Source: Ignavibacteriales bacterium (GTDB lineage: Bacteria; Bacteroidota; Ignavibacteria; Ignavibacteriales; Ignavibacteriaceae). Taken from it: DNA of 64,000 bases. Numbering within the stretch: position 1 is the stretch's first letter; every line of letters starts with the position of its first letter. The notes below the pieces were generated by a model, which was given only the letters and a program-made list of their open reading frames with translations, did no database searches and had not been told where the DNA came from. The translations under genes and the position numbers were made by a program. The stretch is from the NCBI GenBank assembly GCA_016700155.1, contig CP065001.1:992001-1056000 (forward strand), read 5' to 3'. This document shows, in pieces, positions 16,775 through 25,659 of this stretch.

Positions 16775-18040
16775 ATGCGCATTATAAGTGTATTAGTTCT
16801 CTTGTTATTAAGCTTGATTGTTCAGACAGGTGCACAACAAGGGAATGATTCAATTAAAAATCAAACAGAAGAAATAACAATTACTGAAGCAGTTGAAATT
16901 GCCTTAAAAAACAATCCGAATCTGAAGGCATTTGAATATGAGTTAACTTTTCTCGAGAAACAAAAAATTCAAGCCGGGCTAATTCCCAATCCCGAAGCGA
17001 ATTTTGAAGCAGAAGATTTTCTCGGCGGAAAGGAATTAAGCGGCTTCAAAGGAAGTCAATATACTCTTTCAGGCAGCCAGCTTTTTGAGCTTGGAGGAAA
17101 GAGAGGCAGCCGTTTAAATCTTGCTGAAACTGAAATTGTCTCCTCAAAGGGAGAGTATGAACTGCTAAAGCTTGATGTTATTGCCAGCGTCAAATCAACT
17201 TTCTTTTTGTTGTTTCAAATTCAAATGCAGATTGAGCAGCAAAGAAAATTTGTTGAACTCAATGAAGATATTCTGAAAACTATTTCAGAACGTGTAAAAG
17301 CAGGACGAACTTCTCCGGCTGAAGAATCAAAAGTAAAAGTTGCTTTGATTAACAGCCAGATAGAATTGCAGCGTCTGCAAAGAAGTTATTTATCGGTTCA
17401 AACAAGATTAAATTCTTTATTGGGTACAACTGGAAAAAATCTGGTACCATCTACGGATTTGTTTGAAAATCTTCTTACGCCGCCAAACAAAGAAAACGTG
17501 CTACAAGATTTAGAAAATATTCCTTCAATAAAAAACCTAAATAATGAAACTAATATCAGAAAAGCACAGCTTGAGTTGGAAGAATCACAGGCAATTCCGG
17601 ATTTAACGGCAAGCTTGGGCGTAAGATATTTGAATGAACTGAAAACCAATTCATTTGTTGCCGGAGTTTCAATCCCGCTTCCTTTTTTTAGCAGGAACCA
17701 GGGAAACATCCAGGCAGCAGAAGTAAGATTAGAGCAAATAGATGCAATTAAAAATGCACGAAGGTTAAATGTAATAGCAAAATTAAATACAGCTAATAAT
17801 AATCTTTTGAGTTCTTACAATAATTCGCTGCAGTTGAAGAACAACATCATCCCCGAAGCGGAGAATGCATACGAGATAACAAGACAAGGATATATACAAG
17901 GAAGATTTGCTTTTATTGATTTATTGGATGCACAGAGAACATTATTTGAAACCCAAACGCAATTCTTGCTTGAGTTGGCAGATTATTACAACGCATTGAT
18001 AGAAATAGAAAACATAACAGGGAAAAATTTAATAAAATGA
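16775..18040 (+). CDS. TolC/CzcC-family outer-membrane efflux protein
   Basis: 421 aa. Signal peptide to VQTGAQQ, then two TolC repeats; ITEAVEIALKNNPNLKAFE at the start of the first and GRFAFIDLLDAQRTLFETQ near the end are standard family features. TTTGGAGA precedes the ATG at 16775. Its stop codon lies just before the adaptor start. It is the outer duct for the CzcBA-like pair encoded next. Confidence 0.9.
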   Translation: MRIISVLVLLLLSLIVQTGAQQGNDSIKNQTEEITITEAVEIALKNNPNLKAFEYELTFLEKQKIQAGLIPNPEANFEAEDFLGGKELSGFKGSQYTLSGSQLFELGGKRGSRLNLAETEIVSSKGEYELLKLDVIASVKSTFFLLFQIQMQIEQQRKFVELNEDILKTISERVKAGRTSPAEESKVKVALINSQIELQRLQRSYLSVQTRLNSLLGTTGKNLVPSTDLFENLLTPPNKENVLQDLENIPSIKNLNNETNIRKAQLELEESQAIPDLTASLGVRYLNELKTNSFVAGVSIPLPFFSRNQGNIQAAEVRLEQIDAIKNARRLNVIAKLNTANNNLLSSYNNSLQLKNNIIPEAENAYEITRQGYIQGRFAFIDLLDAQRTLFETQTQFLLELADYYNALIEIENITGKNLIK

Positions 18041-18063
18041 AAAAGTATTTTGGAGAAAAACAA

Positions 18064-19029
18064 ATGAAACTAATAGGAATATTGTTCATAACATTATTAG
18101 TAGTTTTTGCAGCCGGATGTTCCGATGAAAAAACAGAGATTGAAGGTGTTGAAACAGAAGAACATAGCAAAGCTGAAACGCAAAATGAAAATGAAGAGCA
18201 TTCGGAAGAAATTGTTCTTACAGAAGAAACAATGAAAGAATTCGGAATTGAAGTTAAAGAAGCTGGACCCGGAATAATAAAAACACACATTGATTTAACC
18301 GGTGAAATAATTGCTGAACCTTCGAGAATTTCACATATAATTCCGCGGTTTAATGGTATAGTTAAAGAAGTTTATAAAACTGTGGGCGATAAAGTAAAAA
18401 AAGGAGAAACTCTTGCCTTAATAGAAAGCAATGAAAGTTTAACCACCTATGAGGTTCAATCATTGATAAGCGGAACAATAATAGAAATGCATATGACACA
18501 GGGTGAACTGATTGGAAATGAAGCACACGCTTTTACAATTGCAGATCTTGATAGAGTCTGGGCTAATTTTAATATTTATCAAAAAGATCTTGGAAAAATC
18601 AGAGGCGGGCAGAGAGCGCTTGTTTCGGTTGGTTCAATGGATATTGAAGAGACGGGAACCATTTCCTATGTGAGTCCTATTGTTGATGAAAAAACAAGAA
18701 CAGCCACCGCAAGAGTAATATTGAATAATCAATCCGGTAAATGGCTGCCAGGGATGTTCGTGACTGCAAAAGTATATGCAAGCGAAAAAAAATTTCCGAT
18801 AGTAGTTGAAAAAACAGCATTGCAAACTTTAGAAGAACAGATAGTTGTTTTTGTAAAAGATGAAGATGGCGGATTCAAGCCTCAAGTTGTAAAAACAGGT
18901 AATGAAAATGATGATAATATTGAAATTATTAGTGGATTAAAAGCTGGCGATCAATATGTATCTAAAAATTCATTCATACTCAAAGCCGAGATATTGAAAG
19001 AATCTTTCGGCGGCGGACACGGACATTAA
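18064..19029 (+). CDS. CzcB-like RND periplasmic adaptor lipoprotein
   Basis: 321 aa from the ATG at 18064, chosen because TTTGGAG lies just upstream and because it gives a clean lipoprotein signal (LLVVFAAGC). An in-frame ATG at 18037 overlaps the tolC stop and is less likely. A His/Glu-rich stretch (EEHSKAETQNENEEHSEE) follows the lipobox and could sample divalent metal. Then come the barrel-sandwich (TVGDKVKKGETLALIES) and beta-barrel domains. There is almost no hairpin, a compact CzcB type. It ends GGGHGH, another possible metal site. It bridges the pump and outer channel. Confidence 0.9.
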   Translation: MKLIGILFITLLVVFAAGCSDEKTEIEGVETEEHSKAETQNENEEHSEEIVLTEETMKEFGIEVKEAGPGIIKTHIDLTGEIIAEPSRISHIIPRFNGIVKEVYKTVGDKVKKGETLALIESNESLTTYEVQSLISGTIIEMHMTQGELIGNEAHAFTIADLDRVWANFNIYQKDLGKIRGGQRALVSVGSMDIEETGTISYVSPIVDEKTRTATARVILNNQSGKWLPGMFVTAKVYASEKKFPIVVEKTALQTLEEQIVVFVKDEDGGFKPQVVKTGNENDDNIEIISGLKAGDQYVSKNSFILKAEILKESFGGGHGH

Positions 19030-19040
19030 AAGGAGATGAA

Positions 19041-22000
19041 ATGAATAAAATAATAGATTTTGTATTAAAGAACAGACTTCTGATTCTTGTTTTAGGAATA
19101 ATAATAATGGCTGCTGGTTATTTAAGTTATAAGCAGCTTCCAATAGATGCTTTCCCGGATGTTTCACCTTCACTTGTTCAGGTTTTTACAGTTACAGAAG
19201 GATTAGCGCCGGAAGAAGTTGAAAAATATGTTACTTATCCTATTGAAGTAACAATGAACGGTCTGCCAAATCTTGAAACCATAAGATCTGTTTCAAATTT
19301 CGGCTTATCGGTTGTGAATATATATTTCAAGGATGGAACCGATATTTATTTTGCAAGGCAATTAGTAAACGAGAGACTTACTGAAGCAAGAGAACAGATA
19401 CCGGAAGGTTTTGGTGATCCGCAGATGGGACCAATATCAACCGGAATGGGCTTGGTTTTGTTTTATTATCTTGATGATACTACCGGCACATATACACTTG
19501 AAGAATTAAGAACAATACAAGACTGGCTGATAAAATACCAGCTTCAAACAGTTCCCGGTGTTACAGAAGTGCTTGGTATTGGCGGATATGAAAAACAGTT
19601 TCAGGTTGCTATAGATCCGAATGCACTACTGCGCTATGATGTGACTATAAATGAAATTGTTGAGAAGATAAAAGCAAATAATTTAAATGTTGGTGCACAA
19701 TTTATTGAAAAGGATGCTGAAGAATTTGTTGTCCGGTCTGTCGGGCTAACACAAAAAATTGAAGACATTGAAAACATTATAATAAAAGCTGAAGATGGAA
19801 TACCCATTTATCTTTCCCAGTTGGCGGATGTTGAAATAGGTGGTGCAATCAGGCGGGGTGTTCAAACAAGGAATGGAATTGGTGAAGTAGTTTCGGGTAT
19901 GGTAGTGAAATTGTACGGAACAAACTCTTCTACTGTAATTAGCGCGGTTGAACAAAAGCTTGCTGAAATAAATAAAATACTTCCGGAAGGAATAAAAATA
20001 GTTCCTTACTACGAACAAAAATCACTTGTAGAATCTGCAGTTACAACGGTAACAAATGCATTATGGCAGGGAATAATTTTAGTAGTAATTATTCTGATGA
20101 TTTTTATGGGATCTCTGCGCCCAAGCATAGTGGTTGCACTGTCAATACCCTTTGCTATTCTTTTTGCGTTTATTGGGATGAGCTACTTTAATATTTCAAT
20201 AAACCTTATGTCCTTCGGCGGGCTGGCTATTGCCATTGGAATGATGGTGGATGCGACAATTGTTTTGGTGGAAAATATTGACCGGCTGAAACGAGAATCT
20301 GGTAAAGAAGAAAACTTCATTCATATTATATCTGTAGCAGGTAAAGAAGTAATCCGTCCAATTACTTTCGCAATAATCATTATTATTGTTGTCTTTATTC
20401 CGCTGTTTACACTTCAGGGTGTTGAAGGAAAAACATTCAGTCCCCTTGCATATACCATTGCACTTGCGATGCTGGGGTCATTAATATTTGCCGTACTAAT
20501 TGCTCCGGTTCTTTCTTCTTATTTAATGAGAAGAACAAAAAAAGAAATCAACAGCAATAAAGAACAAAAAGAATTATGGATTGTATTACAACTGCAAAAA
20601 GTATATGAACCGGTTGTAAGATTTTTTGTGCGAAGAAGAATAATTGCAGTAATGCTGGCTTCATTAATATTATTATTCGGAATAATAATTTTTCCTCAGC
20701 TTGGCTCCGAGTTTACGCCAACCTTGCAGGAAGGAACTATTGTAATGAGGATGTCAATGGCTCCGTCAATATCGTTAACTGAAAGCACAAGATTAACATT
20801 GATTGCCGAAAGAAGATTAATGAAAATACAGGAAGTAGCAGGAGCAGTTACAAGAATTGGCAGAGGTGAAGTGGGTGCTCATACGGACCCAATAAATAGT
20901 GCGGAAATGTATGTACTTCTTAAGCCCAAAGAACAATGGCGGCGCGATATGAGTCAGGGTGAATTAGAAGAAATTATTCGTGAAGAATTTGGAGAAATAC
21001 CGGGCGCGCTTGTTAACTTCACTCAGCCGATTCAGATGACTGTTGATGAACTTCTCGAAGGTGTAAGAGCAGAATTGGCTATCAAATTATTTGGCGGTGA
21101 CCTTGAAGTTTTAAAGAATGAAGCAGAAAAAATTGCTTCGGTTATCAGAACTGTAAAAGGAGCCGAAGATGTTCAGGTTGACCAGGTAACGGGTGCACCG
21201 CAGTTAAAAATTGTGATAAACAGACATAGCATAGCCCGTTACGGAATTAATGTTGAAGATGTGCAGCAGGTAATTAGAACAGCGGTAGGCGGAGAAACTG
21301 CAGGACAAATATTTGAAGAAATAAGAAGATTCGATATACTAGTCCGATTCACACCCGAAGCAAGATTAACGGCAAGCGACATTGGTAAAATACTTATTAA
21401 AGCACCAAATGGGACAAATGTGCCGCTAAGTCAGCTTGCTGAAATAGAAGAAGTAATAGGACCGAGACAAATAACCAGAGAAAATAACCAGCGGTTTATA
21501 ACTATACAGGCAAATGTTGTTGGTAGAGATATAGGTTCATTTGTTGAAGAAGGACAGCAAGTAATCGAATCAAACGTGAAGCTGCCAGCCGGCTATCTTG
21601 TAACGTGGGGCGGACAGTTCAGACTTCAGCAGGAAGCAAATAAAAGATTTGCAGTAGTTATTCCGATCACGTTACTTCTGATATTTTTATTACTCTTTTT
21701 CAATTTTGGATCCGTTAAAAACTCACTGCTTATTCTTTTGAATATTCCGCTTGCGTTAATCGGCGGTGTAGTAGGGCTCTGGATAACAGGACAAAATCTT
21801 TCTGTTCCTTCCTCGGTTGGCTTTATTGCGTTATTTGGCATCGCATTAGAAAACGGAATGATACTCGTTACTTATTTTAATCAACTGATGAGAGAAGGTT
21901 TAAAAATAGATGAAGCGTCGGTTAAAGGAGCTTTGTTAAGAGTAAGACCGGTTTTAATGACCGCGCTTACAACCGCTCTTGGTTTAATTCCATTATTGTT

Positions 22001-22145
22001 TGCGGCAGGTACAGGGAGTGAAGTTCAAAGACCTCTTGCAACCGTGGTAGTTGGTGGATTGTTTACTTCAACTATACTTACTCTATTAGTTTTGCCCGCT
22101 TTATACAAATGGTTTTCAATAAAATTCAGCGAACGTGAAATGTAA
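19041..22145 (+). CDS. czcA: CzcA-family heavy-metal RND efflux pump
   Basis: 1034 aa, full length. DAFPDVSPSLVQVFTVTEGL at the start, the TM4 motif AIGMMVDATIVLVENIDRLK and TM10-12 motifs (VGFIALFGIALENGMILV) mark the heavy-metal-efflux RND family. The TM4 form differs from the Cu/Ag pump at 9571-12759 and suits divalent cations such as Zn, Co or Cd or an intermediate subgroup. AAAAGGAGATGAA precedes the ATG. With the adaptor and TolC genes it forms a complete tripartite system. Metal specificity is inferred. Confidence 0.92.
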   Translation: MNKIIDFVLKNRLLILVLGIIIMAAGYLSYKQLPIDAFPDVSPSLVQVFTVTEGLAPEEVEKYVTYPIEVTMNGLPNLETIRSVSNFGLSVVNIYFKDGTDIYFARQLVNERLTEAREQIPEGFGDPQMGPISTGMGLVLFYYLDDTTGTYTLEELRTIQDWLIKYQLQTVPGVTEVLGIGGYEKQFQVAIDPNALLRYDVTINEIVEKIKANNLNVGAQFIEKDAEEFVVRSVGLTQKIEDIENIIIKAEDGIPIYLSQLADVEIGGAIRRGVQTRNGIGEVVSGMVVKLYGTNSSTVISAVEQKLAEINKILPEGIKIVPYYEQKSLVESAVTTVTNALWQGIILVVIILMIFMGSLRPSIVVALSIPFAILFAFIGMSYFNISINLMSFGGLAIAIGMMVDATIVLVENIDRLKRESGKEENFIHIISVAGKEVIRPITFAIIIIIVVFIPLFTLQGVEGKTFSPLAYTIALAMLGSLIFAVLIAPVLSSYLMRRTKKEINSNKEQKELWIVLQLQKVYEPVVRFFVRRRIIAVMLASLILLFGIIIFPQLGSEFTPTLQEGTIVMRMSMAPSISLTESTRLTLIAERRLMKIQEVAGAVTRIGRGEVGAHTDPINSAEMYVLLKPKEQWRRDMSQGELEEIIREEFGEIPGALVNFTQPIQMTVDELLEGVRAELAIKLFGGDLEVLKNEAEKIASVIRTVKGAEDVQVDQVTGAPQLKIVINRHSIARYGINVEDVQQVIRTAVGGETAGQIFEEIRRFDILVRFTPEARLTASDIGKILIKAPNGTNVPLSQLAEIEEVIGPRQITRENNQRFITIQANVVGRDIGSFVEEGQQVIESNVKLPAGYLVTWGGQFRLQQEANKRFAVVIPITLLLIFLLLFFNFGSVKNSLLILLNIPLALIGGVVGLWITGQNLSVPSSVGFIALFGIALENGMILVTYFNQLMREGLKIDEASVKGALLRVRPVLMTALTTALGLIPLLFAAGTGSEVQRPLATVVVGGLFTSTILTLLVLPALYKWFSIKFSEREM

Positions 22146-22153
22146 AACTTGTA

Positions 22154-22184
22154 GAGATGACATCTTTCTAAAAGATGTCATCTC
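22154..22184. repeat. Perfect 31-nt hairpin between czcA and PII genes
   Basis: 14-base arms GAGATGACATCTTT and AAAGATGTCATCTC around a 3-base CTA loop, 9 bases after the pump stop and 29 before the PII start. There is no U-run after it, so it looks less like a simple terminator and more like an mRNA-stability or processing element, or a regulator site. Confidence 0.7.
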
Positions 22185-22212
22185 GCTTAACTAAAAAATA
22201 TGGAGAATAATT

Positions 22213-22554
22213 ATGAAAGAAATAAAAGCAATTATAAGAGATTTTAAACTCGATGCGGTAATAACTGAGCTTAAAAAAATAGAAGGATTGCCCGGTATTA
22301 CAATTTCGGAAATAAAAGGATTTGGTAAATCAAAAGCCAGAAATGCACAGGATAAAATCAGTGAAGGGTTACACGAGTTTGTGCCAAGAGTTAAAATAGA
22401 ATTGGTTGTTCATAATGATATTGTTGATCAAGTGATAGATGTAATTCAAAGAACGGCTCATACGGGAAATCCGGGAGATGGAAAAATATTTGTAATTGAA
22501 GTTAGTAACGTTGTTAAGATAAGAACAAATGAGAGAGGCGCAGTAGCGATTTGA
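22213..22554 (+). CDS. PII-family signalling protein linked to czcA operon
   Basis: 113 aa. KEIKAIIRDFKLDAVITELK at the N-terminus and AHTGNPGDGKIFVIEVSNVV near the end are PII hallmarks. The T-loop (FGKSKARNAQDKISEGLHEF) lacks the conserved Tyr51 site, so UTase control is not expected. It is the second PII in the window, each directly 3' of an RND pump (the first at 8806-9144). TGGAGAATAATT precedes the ATG. Metal-linked rather than nitrogen-linked signalling is inferred. Confidence 0.88.
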   Translation: MKEIKAIIRDFKLDAVITELKKIEGLPGITISEIKGFGKSKARNAQDKISEGLHEFVPRVKIELVVHNDIVDQVIDVIQRTAHTGNPGDGKIFVIEVSNVVKIRTNERGAVAI

Positions 22555-22630
22555 TGGAAGATGTTTGATGGGAAATGGATTGTGGGATTGGATTTACAGT
22601 TAAAATGGAATATTAGAATGAGATGAAGTT

Positions 22631-23503
22631 GTGAAAGAATATTTCTCAAAAAATATTGTTTTTGTTTGTTGGTTCTTTACGGTCTTAAACTCTTGCTTAA
22701 TCGCACAAAGTATGAATGGATCCGCAAAAAAAACAATAGGAAAGGAAAATCTTTTAGATCAGATTTTTGACGAATCTGAAATGGAGAATATCCACAAGTA
22801 TTATGAAGAAGTTATTGAAATTGACAGCACAAATTATGATGCACTAACTAACCTTGGAGTAATTTATCAACGAGCTGCGGATTTGGAAAAATCGCTCGGG
22901 TATTTTAAGAAAGCTGTAAAGTTCAATCCTCAAAAAGCAAGAGCATACCATAACCTTGGCATTCTGAACAGTATAATGGGACGGCTTGATGAAGCAGTTA
23001 TTAATCTTAACAAAGCAGCGGAGCTTGATTCGACCAGTCCAAACTCAATCCGTCAATTGGGAATTATTTATTTGCAGAACAAAATGTTCAACGAAGCGCT
23101 TGAATCTTTTAACCGTGCTTTGAAGAGAGATAATAAAGATACTGAAAGTTATTTGGGAAAATCTCTTGCTTACTGGCTGCTTAAAGATTATGATAAGGTA
23201 CTTGCTGTGGTAAATGAAATGCAATCATTTGATTTACGTTTCAATCGAATGGAACTGCTGCTTGCTGATGTTTATTTTAAGAAAAATGATTATGAGAAGG
23301 CAATGAAATATGCAAAGATTGATGAGGTTGAGAACTCATCTCAGGCAGAAGGTCATTACTTGCTTGGTGTTCTTTATGAAATTAGCGGAGAGAAAGACAA
23401 AGCAGAATTTGAATTTGAAGAGGCATCTGCAATTACGCAGCAAAATCCTCAAGCAAGTTTGGAGTTAAGTATCAATATTTTTTTCAATGCTGAAGTAAAA
23501 TGA
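22631..23503 (+). CDS. Secreted TPR-repeat protein, GTG start
   Basis: 290 aa starting at GTG (GAGATGAAGTT just upstream). The N-terminal hydrophobic segment ends FTVLNSC, a possible lipobox. About six TPR units follow, e.g. ALTNLGVIYQRAADLEKSLG and ARAYHNLGILNSIMGRLDEA. It resembles the secreted TPR protein at 2583-3527, which is also downstream of an RND/PII set. It likely scaffolds an envelope complex; partner unknown. Confidence 0.75.
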   Translation: MKEYFSKNIVFVCWFFTVLNSCLIAQSMNGSAKKTIGKENLLDQIFDESEMENIHKYYEEVIEIDSTNYDALTNLGVIYQRAADLEKSLGYFKKAVKFNPQKARAYHNLGILNSIMGRLDEAVINLNKAAELDSTSPNSIRQLGIIYLQNKMFNEALESFNRALKRDNKDTESYLGKSLAYWLLKDYDKVLAVVNEMQSFDLRFNRMELLLADVYFKKNDYEKAMKYAKIDEVENSSQAEGHYLLGVLYEISGEKDKAEFEFEEASAITQQNPQASLELSINIFFNAEVK

Positions 23504-23507
23504 ACAG

Positions 23508-24575
23508 ATGAGAGTGAAGATGATGAGTAAGGTATTAAAAATGATTTCTCCTATGATGAACAGAATAGCAGGAAGTAAAGGGGAAAAAATATTAAGCGGA
23601 ACCGTTTTATTAGCAATAGCGATTAGTCTTGTTCACTTCTTAACTTTCTCCCAGGAAGAAATTTATCTTGATTTTCTGCATCAGCTTTTATCGAAGTTAT
23701 ATTTTTTACCGGTTCTTTTAGCTGCATTATTTTTAGGTATAAAAGGAGCAATAAAGCTGGCACTGGTCGTTTCATTATTATATCTGCCGCACTCTTTAAA
23801 TACAGGACTTTTTTCAAAGTTATATATTGCAGAAAATCTTTCTGAGTTAATATTAATCTGGACAGTAGGAATAATAGCCGGAGTGTTGATAGATAGATTA
23901 AAAAAAGTTCAAGCTGAAAAAGCCCGGCTGGCTGCGTTAGAAAAAATATCAACCGTAATAAACGTTGTTAATAACGGTATAATGAATGATTATTCTGCTT
24001 GTGAAGGGTTAACGAAATCTTTGAAAAGTATTTATAATAATGGTGATGGAAATTCTTTTACGGTAAAATTGTTATCGGAAAAATTAGAGCGTTTGGGTTC
24101 ACACATATCGCACCTATCTAACCTTGTTGCGCCTAAACCGATGAAAAAAGTTAGATATAATCTTTTTCATCTGACTAAAAAATGTATGAATGAAATTATA
24201 CAGAATAATCCCGGTTATAATTTTTCTTTTAAGAGTGAACCAAAACTGCCGCCGGTTTATATGGATGTTAGGCAAATTGAATTTGCCTTGAAGCAAATAT
24301 TACAAAGCTTCATAGAACAAAGCCCGGCGAAAAAGGAACTTATAATATCAGCAGCAATAAACAATGAAATGGTTGAAATATCTTTAACTCTGAATGGAAA
24401 GAAAACGACTCAAAAAAATAATGGGACGGAAGTATTTGATTTAATAGCTAATCCGGAGAAGGGATACACTTTTGCACTTGCATCTTCAATTATACACGCT
24501 CATAGCGGAAATGTAAAATTTGAAACCGGTGAAAGCGGCATCAGGTCAATCTATTTAAATATGCCGGTAAATTGA
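23508..24575 (+). CDS. Membrane protein with degenerate histidine-kinase-like domain
   Basis: 355 aa. Three or four TM segments lie at residues ~27-125 (LIWTVGIIAGVLIDRLKK ends them), followed by a helical region and a C-terminal part resembling a HATPase fold: PPVYMDVRQIEFALKQIL (N-box-like but without the usual Asn pair), then a short GYTFALASSIIHAHSGNVKF corresponding to the G-box. No clear phospho-acceptor His motif is present. It may be a pseudo-kinase or sensor. The start is uncertain; ATG at 23520 is an alternative. Confidence 0.6.
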   Translation: MRVKMMSKVLKMISPMMNRIAGSKGEKILSGTVLLAIAISLVHFLTFSQEEIYLDFLHQLLSKLYFLPVLLAALFLGIKGAIKLALVVSLLYLPHSLNTGLFSKLYIAENLSELILIWTVGIIAGVLIDRLKKVQAEKARLAALEKISTVINVVNNGIMNDYSACEGLTKSLKSIYNNGDGNSFTVKLLSEKLERLGSHISHLSNLVAPKPMKKVRYNLFHLTKKCMNEIIQNNPGYNFSFKSEPKLPPVYMDVRQIEFALKQILQSFIEQSPAKKELIISAAINNEMVEISLTLNGKKTTQKNNGTEVFDLIANPEKGYTFALASSIIHAHSGNVKFETGESGIRSIYLNMPVN

Positions 24576-24613
24576 AATATGATTATTTAGAATAAAAAAT
24601 TTTAGGTGAATCA

Positions 24614-24964
24614 ATGAAAAAATTATCAATATTAATTTTGCCCGCAATTTTTATAGTGGTTATCACAATAATGTATTTTACATATTTTGCCAAAACCGGT
24701 GAAATAGGTTCATTCGATAAATTCAGCCCGGGAAGTGAGATAAACCAGGGGATAAATGTATTTGTTGTTAAAGCCAAAGGGTTTGAAAGAGACGCTAACG
24801 GAAATATCATTTCTTTTTATGCCGCGGATAAAAACAATGTTGAGATAAAAGTTACTTCTCACGAACCAATTCCGCCGGAAATTGCAGATGCAGAAGTTGT
24901 AGAATTGCTTGGGCATATGCACGAAAATACTCTTACCGCTGCAAAGATTGCAATTGTAAAATGA
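24614..24964 (+). CDS. Membrane-anchored CcmE-like OB-fold protein
   Basis: 116 aa. One N-terminal TM anchor (LSILILPAIFIVVITIMYFT), then a small exported beta domain: NVFVVKAKGFERDANGNIIS, ADKNNVEIKV, EVVELLGHMHENTLTAAKIAIVK. The strand order and the ending (G-x-x-x-x-x-F/L-x-A-x-x-I-x-x-K) look like CcmE/OB-fold proteins. The haem-binding His of CcmE is not clearly placed; HMH is near the end. It overlaps the next gene by ATGA. Function in metal handling is a guess. Confidence 0.55.
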   Translation: MKKLSILILPAIFIVVITIMYFTYFAKTGEIGSFDKFSPGSEINQGINVFVVKAKGFERDANGNIISFYAADKNNVEIKVTSHEPIPPEIADAEVVELLGHMHENTLTAAKIAIVK

Positions 24965-25632
24965 AGGGCTATGATATGACTGGTTTATCACAAATAATAT
25001 TAGGCGCTTTTTTACTCAGCATAGTTCACGCTTCTATTCCGAATCATTGGATTCCTTTGGTTGCTCTCTCCAAATCGGAAAAGTGGAATGAAAAATCAAC
25101 GATGGGCATTACTGCAATTGCTGGATTATCACACACGCTTAGCACAATAATTATCGGAATCATAATTGGATTTTTGGGGTACAAACTATCGGATTCTTAC
25201 TCTTTCATTGTTGGAGTAATCGCTCCAAGCTTGCTGATACTACTTGGAATAATTTATCTTATATTGAGCTTTAGAGAAAATAAACATTACCATCATCACT
25301 CTCACGAAATTCATATTGATGATGTTAATCCCGAAGGGACAAGAAAGAAAACTACCGCTGCAATAATTCTTACTTTGGTAATCTCGATGTTTTTTTCTCC
25401 TTGTCTGGAAATAGAAGCGTATTATTTTGTTGCAGGCAAGCTCGGCTGGGAAGGAATAATTTCAGTATCGATAATCTATACTGTAATTACTATTGCCGGA
25501 ATGCTTCTGCTTGTGTGGCTTGGAATGAAAGGCGTAAGAAAAATTAAATCGCATTTTCTCGAACACCACGAAAAAACAATAACTGGAGTTTTGTTAATCG
25601 TTCTTGGAATAACTGGATATTTTATTAGATAG
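24961..25632 (+). CDS. NicO/UreH-like metal-transport membrane protein
   Basis: 223 aa, six probable TM helices, with HASIPNHWIPLVALSK in TM1, ITAIAGLSHTLSTIIIG in TM2, and a His-rich loop (HYHHHSHEIHIDD, residues ~105-117) before SMFFSPCLEIEAYYFVAG. The HA/H motifs and His loop match the NicO/RcnA/UreH-type transporter superfamily. The ATG at 24961 overlaps the previous stop; ATG 24976 with GAAGG upstream is an equally good start. Nickel, cobalt or zinc movement is inferred; no assay-level evidence. Confidence 0.65.
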   Translation: MKGYDMTGLSQIILGAFLLSIVHASIPNHWIPLVALSKSEKWNEKSTMGITAIAGLSHTLSTIIIGIIIGFLGYKLSDSYSFIVGVIAPSLLILLGIIYLILSFRENKHYHHHSHEIHIDDVNPEGTRKKTTAAIILTLVISMFFSPCLEIEAYYFVAGKLGWEGIISVSIIYTVITIAGMLLLVWLGMKGVRKIKSHFLEHHEKTITGVLLIVLGITGYFIR

Positions 25633-25659
25633 AAAACGAGAATTAAAAGGTAACTTATT

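Noticed and set aside
22555..22630. Small gene in the gap after the second PII gene
   Set aside because: Low-complexity GGA/ATG-rich sequence with no frame having both a start signal and reasonable length.
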